9,755 nt of DNA. It comes from an uncultured Limnohabitans sp. GTDB lineage: Bacteria; Pseudomonadota; Gammaproteobacteria; Burkholderiales; Burkholderiaceae_C. Below the pieces are notes generated by a model that ran no database searches, was not told where the DNA came from, and saw only the letters and a list, made by a program, of their open reading frames with translations. The stretch is from NCBI RefSeq assembly GCF_937889215.1, contig NZ_CALBEX010000150.1, positions 1-9,755 on the forward strand. The letters are read 5' to 3'. The position numbers and the translations under genes were made by a program. Shown piece after piece: positions 6,851 to 9,755 of the stretch (positions are counted from its first letter, which is position 1; the number at the start of each line of letters is the position of its first letter).

Positions 6851-8458
6851 ATGACTGTTTTGCACTCTCAACTGAACCCCCGCTCGGCCGACTTTCAGGC
6901 CAACGCCGCTGCCATGCGGACCTTGGTCGATGACCTGCGCGCCCACTTGGAGCGTGTGGCCCAAGGCGGTGGCGATGCGCCCCGCGCCAAGCACACCGCG
7001 CGCGGCAAGCTGCTGCCGCGTGACCGTGTGCAGATGCTGCTCGACCCCGGCACGCCCTTCTTGGAAGTCGCGCCGCTGGCCGCCCTCAACATGTACAACA
7101 ACGACGCGCCCAGCTCGGGCGTGATCGTGGGCATTGGCCGCGTGAGCGGCGTGGACTGCATGATCGTGTGCAACGACGCCACGGTGAAGGGCGGCACTTA
7201 TTACCCGATGACGGTCAAAAAGCATTTGCGGGCGCAAGAGATCGCGCAGCAAAACCACTTGCCCTGCATTTATCTCGTGGACTCTGGCGGTGCCAACCTG
7301 CCGAACCAGGACGAAGTCTTTCCGGATCGCGACCACTTCGGCCGCATCTTCTTCAACCAGGCCAACATGAGCGCGCAGGGCATTGCGCAAATCGCGGTGG
7401 TCATGGGCTCGTGCACAGCGGGCGGGGCGTATGTGCCCGCCATGAGCGACGAAACCATCATTGTCAAAAACCAGGGCACCATCTTTTTGGGCGGCCCGCC
7501 GCTGGTCAAAGCCGCCACCGGCGAGGTGGTGAGTGCCGAAGATTTGGGCGGTGGTGATGTGCACACGCGCCTGTCGGGCGTGGCCGACCACTTGGCGCAA
7601 AACGATGTGCACGCGCTGTCCTTGGCGCGTCAAGCCGTGAAAAACCTGAACGCGCAAAAGGCCCCCAACATCGCCACACACGCGCCTGTGCCGCCGCTGT
7701 TTGATGCGCAGGAGTTGTATGGCGTGATCCCGACCGACACGCGCAAACCCTTTGATGTGCGCGAGATCATTGCGCGCATCGTCGATGGCTCGGAGTTCGA
7801 CGAATTCAAATCGCGCTTTGGCACCACCTTAATCTGTGGCTTTGCCCGCATCGAAGGCATGCCGGTGGGCATCATCGCCAACAACGGCATCTTGTTCAGC
7901 GAGTCGGCGCTCAAGGGCGCGCACTTCATCGAACTGTGCTGCCAGCGCAAGATCCCGCTGGTCTTTTTGCAGAACATCACCGGTTTCATGGTGGGCCGCA
8001 AATACGAAAACGAAGGCATCGCCCGCAACGGTGCGAAGATGGTCACGGCCGTGGCCACTGCTGCAGTGCCCAAGTTCACCATCATCATTGGCGGCAGCTT
8101 TGGTGCGGGCAATTACGGTATGTGTGGGCGCGCTTACAGCCCTCGCTTTTTGTGGATGTGGCCCAACGCCCGCATCTCCGTCATGGGCGGCGAGCAGGCG
8201 GCCAGCGTCTTGGCAACCGTCAAGCGCGATGGCATTGAGGGCAAGGGCGGCCAGTGGAGCGCCGACGAAGAGGCCGCGTTCAAGGCCCCCATCAAAGAGC
8301 AATACGAGGTGCAAGGCCACCCCTACTACGCCACCGCCCGCATCTGGGACGACGGCATCATCGACCCGGCCGACACCCGCCGCGTGTTGGCGCTGGGCCT
8401 GAGCGCATCGCTCAACGCTCCCATTCCCGAGACAAAATTTGGACTTTTCCGCATGTGA
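6851..8458 (+). CDS. liuB: Methylcrotonyl-CoA carboxylase carboxyltransferase (beta) subunit
   Basis: Cytoplasmic biotin-dependent carboxyltransferase that moves the carboxyl group from carboxybiotin to 3-methylcrotonyl-CoA, making 3-methylglutaconyl-CoA in leucine and isovalerate breakdown. It is 535 aa, the normal length for MCC-beta, with N- and C-terminal crotonase-like carboxyltransferase lobes. Diagnostic segments are [20 protein letters not shown] from residue 144, the oxyanion loop [11 protein letters not shown] at 186-196, the [15 protein letters not shown] stretch, and in the C-lobe [19 protein letters not shown] and [11 protein letters not shown] at 414-424. The GANLPNQ and FFNQANMSA wording is typical of MCC rather than propionyl-CoA carboxylase; geranyl-CoA carboxylase beta (AtuC) is the main alternative. 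The frame extends upstream to 6815, but AAGGA six bases before the ATG at 6851 fixes the start. The biotin-carrying alpha subunit (LiuD) would be expected downstream, beyond the window. Its stop codon overlaps the left arm of the vapB inverted repeat. Confidence 0.94.
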   Translation: MTVLHSQLNPRSADFQANAAAMRTLVDDLRAHLERVAQGGGDAPRAKHTARGKLLPRDRVQMLLDPGTPFLEVAPLAALNMYNNDAPSSGVIVGIGRVSGVDCMIVCNDATVKGGTYYPMTVKKHLRAQEIAQQNHLPCIYLVDSGGANLPNQDEVFPDRDHFGRIFFNQANMSAQGIAQIAVVMGSCTAGGAYVPAMSDETIIVKNQGTIFLGGPPLVKAATGEVVSAEDLGGGDVHTRLSGVADHLAQNDVHALSLARQAVKNLNAQKAPNIATHAPVPPLFDAQELYGVIPTDTRKPFDVREIIARIVDGSEFDEFKSRFGTTLICGFARIEGMPVGIIANNGILFSESALKGAHFIELCCQRKIPLVFLQNITGFMVGRKYENEGIARNGAKMVTAVATAAVPKFTIIIGGSFGAGNYGMCGRAYSPRFLWMWPNARISVMGGEQAASVLATVKRDGIEGKGGQWSADEEAAFKAPIKEQYEVQGHPYYATARIWDDGIIDPADTRRVLALGLSASLNAPIPETKFGLFRM

Positions 8459-8487
8459 TGTGTATGATTTTTTGAACTCATACACAT
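8439..8487 (+). promoter_or_regulatory. Candidate vapB promoter with perfect 10-bp inverted-repeat operator
   Basis: ATGTGTATGA (8458-8467) and TCATACACAT (8478-8487) are perfect reverse complements separated by 10 bases (a T-run then GAAC). A -10-like TATGAT (5 of 6) occupies 8463-8468, inside the left arm plus one base. A weak -35, TTGGAC, lies at 8439-8444 with an 18-base spacer, inside the end of liuB. The vapB Shine-Dalgarno sequence AAGGGG (8489-8494) follows directly. VapB/VapBC complexes of the ribbon-helix-helix type commonly repress their own operon by binding such palindromes over the promoter, so autoregulation is the likely role. The left arm starts on the last base of the liuB stop codon. 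Confidence 0.6.
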
Positions 8488-8502
8488 TAAGGGGCTCTGC
8501 GC

Positions 8503-8823
8503 ATGCGAACCAACATTGAAATTGACGACGACTTAATGGCCGCTGCCATGGCGGCAGGCGGCTTCAAGACGAAAAAAGAAGCGGTCGAAGAGGGTTTGCG
8601 TTTGCTCAAGCGCAAGAAGGCCTATGCGGCGTTGTTGGCTGCGCGTGGCACTTTGTTTTGGGACGACTCCGACGAAGCCTGGGCCAAGGCGCGCGAAGAG
8701 ACGCAACTTGCAGAGACCGTGCAAGAACCTGTTGCGACTTATGCGGTCAAGCCGGCTGTTAAAGCTCGAAAATCCCAAGCAGGTACTGAAACCAAGCTGC
8801 GTGGGAAAGGCAAGTCAGCATGA
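8503..8823 (+). CDS. vapB: VapB-type antitoxin (ribbon-helix-helix) with an extended basic C-terminus
   Basis: Antitoxin and DNA-binding autorepressor of a type II VapBC module. The N-terminus MRTNIEIDDDLMAAAMAAGG followed by FKTKKEAVEEGLRLLKRKK (1-39) is the classic VapB-family ribbon-helix-helix: a short beta strand then two helices. The next segment, ALLAARGTLFWDDSDEAW (about 43-60), with its tryptophans and acidic residues, is the usual toxin-binding stretch. Family members typically end soon after this, at about 65-75 aa. This one is 106 aa and adds a roughly 40-residue lysine/alanine/proline-rich tail (about 67-106) with no recognisable domain. The start is set by AAGGGG eight bases upstream. 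The gene overlaps vapC by ATGA (8820-8823), the standard toxin-antitoxin arrangement giving coupled translation. It sits between liuB and liuC and reads in the same direction. Confidence 0.88.
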   Translation: MRTNIEIDDDLMAAAMAAGGFKTKKEAVEEGLRLLKRKKAYAALLAARGTLFWDDSDEAWAKAREETQLAETVQEPVATYAVKPAVKARKSQAGTETKLRGKGKSA

Positions 8824-9227
8824 TTTTGGTGGACTCCAGCGTACTGATCGATCACTTTCGAGGCACGATCAACGCACAGACCCAACAGTTAGAACGCTGG
8901 CTCACTGGGGAAGATGGACCGCCCGACATTGGTGTAGCCGATCTGGTTATTTTTGAAGTGGTTCGAGGCTTTTCCACGGCTAGTGCCCAGGCCCGAGTGC
9001 GGGACCTTCTGTTGGACTTGGAAGTGGTGGAAATTGGTGGCCTCGATAACGCCCTGCATGCGGCCACGCTCTATCAACGGTTGCGCCAATCTGGCCGCAC
9101 CGTGCGCAGCCCCATCGACGTGCTTTTGGCCAGCTATTGCATGACCCACGGCCACACGCTGCTGCACTGCGATGCCGATTTTGAATCGCTCAAAACTTTA
9201 GGAGGACTGGACACATGGCCACAATGA
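8820..9227 (+). CDS. vapC: VapC-type PIN-domain ribonuclease toxin
   Basis: A 135-aa PIN-domain toxin, by family a magnesium-dependent RNase that cuts tRNA or rRNA and is held inactive by VapB. The acidic active-site residues are in place: D5 in MILVDSSVLID, E46 in DLVIFEVVRGF, D100 in SPIDVLLASYC, and D118/D120 in LLHCDADFESL. None is lost, so the toxin should be catalytically competent. The length is normal. It overlaps vapB by four bases at the start. At its end, AGGAGG and an ATG at 9215 for the next small ORF lie within its last codons. A second ATG at 9224 overlaps its stop codon as ATGA. The RNA target cannot be predicted from sequence. Its placement between two leucine-catabolism genes is unusual. 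Confidence 0.9.
   Translation: MILVDSSVLIDHFRGTINAQTQQLERWLTGEDGPPDIGVADLVIFEVVRGFSTASAQARVRDLLLDLEVVEIGGLDNALHAATLYQRLRQSGRTVRSPIDVLLASYCMTHGHTLLHCDADFESLKTLGGLDTWPQ
9200..9205 (+). promoter_or_regulatory. Strong Shine-Dalgarno sequence inside the end of vapC
   Basis: AGGAGG ends nine bases before the ATG at 9215 and is the strongest ribosome-binding site in the window. It lies within the last codons of vapC and serves the 37-codon ORF, not liuC, whose ATG is about 120 bases away. This placement is the main reason to believe the small ORF is translated. Confidence 0.7.
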
Positions 9228-9328
9228 ATACGGCCCAAATCACGGCTGCACTGACCGCCATGGGCCAGCCTTGCCCGGCGCTGGACATGGTTTATTTCCT
9301 TCAAGCAGAACAGGCGCACAAAGCATGA
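9215..9328 (+). CDS. Unrecognised 37-aa small protein bridging vapC and liuC
   Basis: A short ORF on the plus strand encoding 37 residues, beginning MATMNTAQITAALTAMG and ending FLQAEQAHKA. I do not recognise a family. It has no signal peptide, a single cysteine and one short hydrophobic patch (ALDMVYFL), too short for a confident membrane segment. Support for translation comes from context. A strong AGGAGG lies nine bases before the ATG at 9215, the ORF overlaps the vapC end by 13 bases, and its stop codon overlaps the liuC start as ATGA (9325-9328). An alternative start at 9224 gives 34 aa and overlaps the vapC stop as ATGA, but it is 18 bases from the Shine-Dalgarno sequence. It may be a working small protein, a translation-coupling leader for liuC, or the remnant of a gene that stood between liuB and liuC before vapBC arrived. 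Confidence 0.5.
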   Translation: MATMNTAQITAALTAMGQPCPALDMVYFLQAEQAHKA

Positions 9329-9755
9329 GCACAGCACTGAAAATTTTGACCCAAAACGGCGTGCACACCATCACGCTGTCGCGCCCGGATGTGCGCAACG
9401 CGTTCAACGACGAAGTCATTGCCGAGCTGAAAAATGCTTTTTTGGCAGTGGCCCAAGACAGCGCCGTGCGCTGCGTGGTGTTGGCTGCCGAGGGCCCAGC
9501 CTTTTGCGCCGGTGCCGATCTGAACTGGATGCGCCGCATGGCCGACTACACCCAGGGCGAAAACCTGGCCGATGCGGGTGAGCTGGCCGCCATGTTGCGT
9601 GCCATTTACGAATGCCCACAGCCGACCATTGCCCGCGTGCAGGGCGACGTGTATGCGGGTGGCATGGGCCTGGTGGCAGCCTGCGACATGGCTGTCAGCG
9701 TGGACACGGCGCATTACTGCCTGAGCGAGGTCAAGCTCGGCCTGATCCCCGCGAC
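9325..9755 (+). CDS. liuC: Methylglutaconyl-CoA hydratase, enoyl-CoA hydratase family (3' truncated by window edge)
   Basis: Crotonase-fold enzyme that hydrates 3-methylglutaconyl-CoA to HMG-CoA, the step after LiuB. The first 143 residues are visible and the frame is open to the window end; full-length members are about 260 aa. Visible marks are the N-terminal ALKILTQNGVHTITLSRPDV, the substrate-binding AGADLNWM starting at residue 62 (oxyanion-hole region), YAGGMGLVAACD with the second oxyanion glycines at 112-113, and SEVKLGLIP with E135 at the catalytic-glutamate position of AUH-type hydratases. The GADLNWMRRMADY wording is typical of LiuC/methylglutaconyl-CoA hydratases in liu clusters. 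The ATG at 9325 overlaps the small ORF stop as ATGA. Its own upstream region has no good Shine-Dalgarno sequence, so translation likely depends on the preceding ORF. liuD and liuE would be expected further downstream. Confidence 0.9.
   Translation, partial: MSTALKILTQNGVHTITLSRPDVRNAFNDEVIAELKNAFLAVAQDSAVRCVVLAAEGPAFCAGADLNWMRRMADYTQGENLADAGELAAMLRAIYECPQPTIARVQGDVYAGGMGLVAACDMAVSVDTAHYCLSEVKLGLIPA

Noticed and set aside
8458..8487. The inverted repeat after liuB as a rho-independent terminator
   Set aside because: The stem is AT-rich, the T-run lies in the loop rather than after the stem, and the bases following the stem are TAAGGGG. A promoter-operator fits better.
8441..9208. GGACT at 8441-8445 and again at 9204-9208 as a target-site duplication flanking vapBC
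   Set aside because: A 5-bp match is expected by chance at this distance, the first copy lies inside liuB coding sequence, and no integrase, transposase or terminal repeats accompany the module.

Overview
The window is GC-rich chromosomal DNA from a betaproteobacterium. Protein style (TrkA/TrkH, an arabinose-binding-domain AraC regulator divergent from a methylcrotonyl-CoA carboxylase gene) and tight ATGA/TGATG gene overlaps suggest Burkholderiales, most likely Comamonadaceae of the Limnohabitans/Rhodoferax/Polaromonas type. The genus is inference from protein resemblance and was not tested by a search.

Layout. Positions 1-2670: the end of trkA and all of trkH, the NAD-binding regulator and membrane subunit of a Trk potassium uptake system, overlapping at TGATG. 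Positions 2723-3639: a single-domain rhodanese, then an intergenic pair of inverted REP-like repeats (3167-3236), then a short YchJ/UPF0225 SEC-C protein. Positions 3673-5669: a HAD-family phosphatase followed closely by a ClC-type H+/Cl- antiporter. Positions 5682-6719: an AraC-family regulator on the minus strand, convergent with the ClC gene. A 131-bp divergent control region (6720-6850) leads into the leucine/isovalerate (liu) catabolic operon: liuB (methylcrotonyl-CoA carboxylase beta subunit, 6851-8458) and liuC (methylglutaconyl-CoA hydratase, from 9325, cut by the window end).

The most notable feature is what lies between liuB and liuC. A complete VapBC toxin-antitoxin module, with its own candidate promoter and a perfect 10-bp inverted repeat overlapping the liuB stop codon, sits inside the catabolic operon. 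An unrecognised 37-codon ORF with a strong Shine-Dalgarno sequence follows it. The genes from vapB through vapC and the small ORF to liuC all overlap by a few bases, so translation of a toxin module appears physically coupled to translation of a leucine-degradation enzyme.

The rest is ordinary housekeeping and accessory content. There are no tRNA or rRNA genes, no insertion-sequence transposase and no CRISPR array. No stretch longer than 300 bases lacks a gene; the longest gap is the 131-bp control region upstream of liuB.
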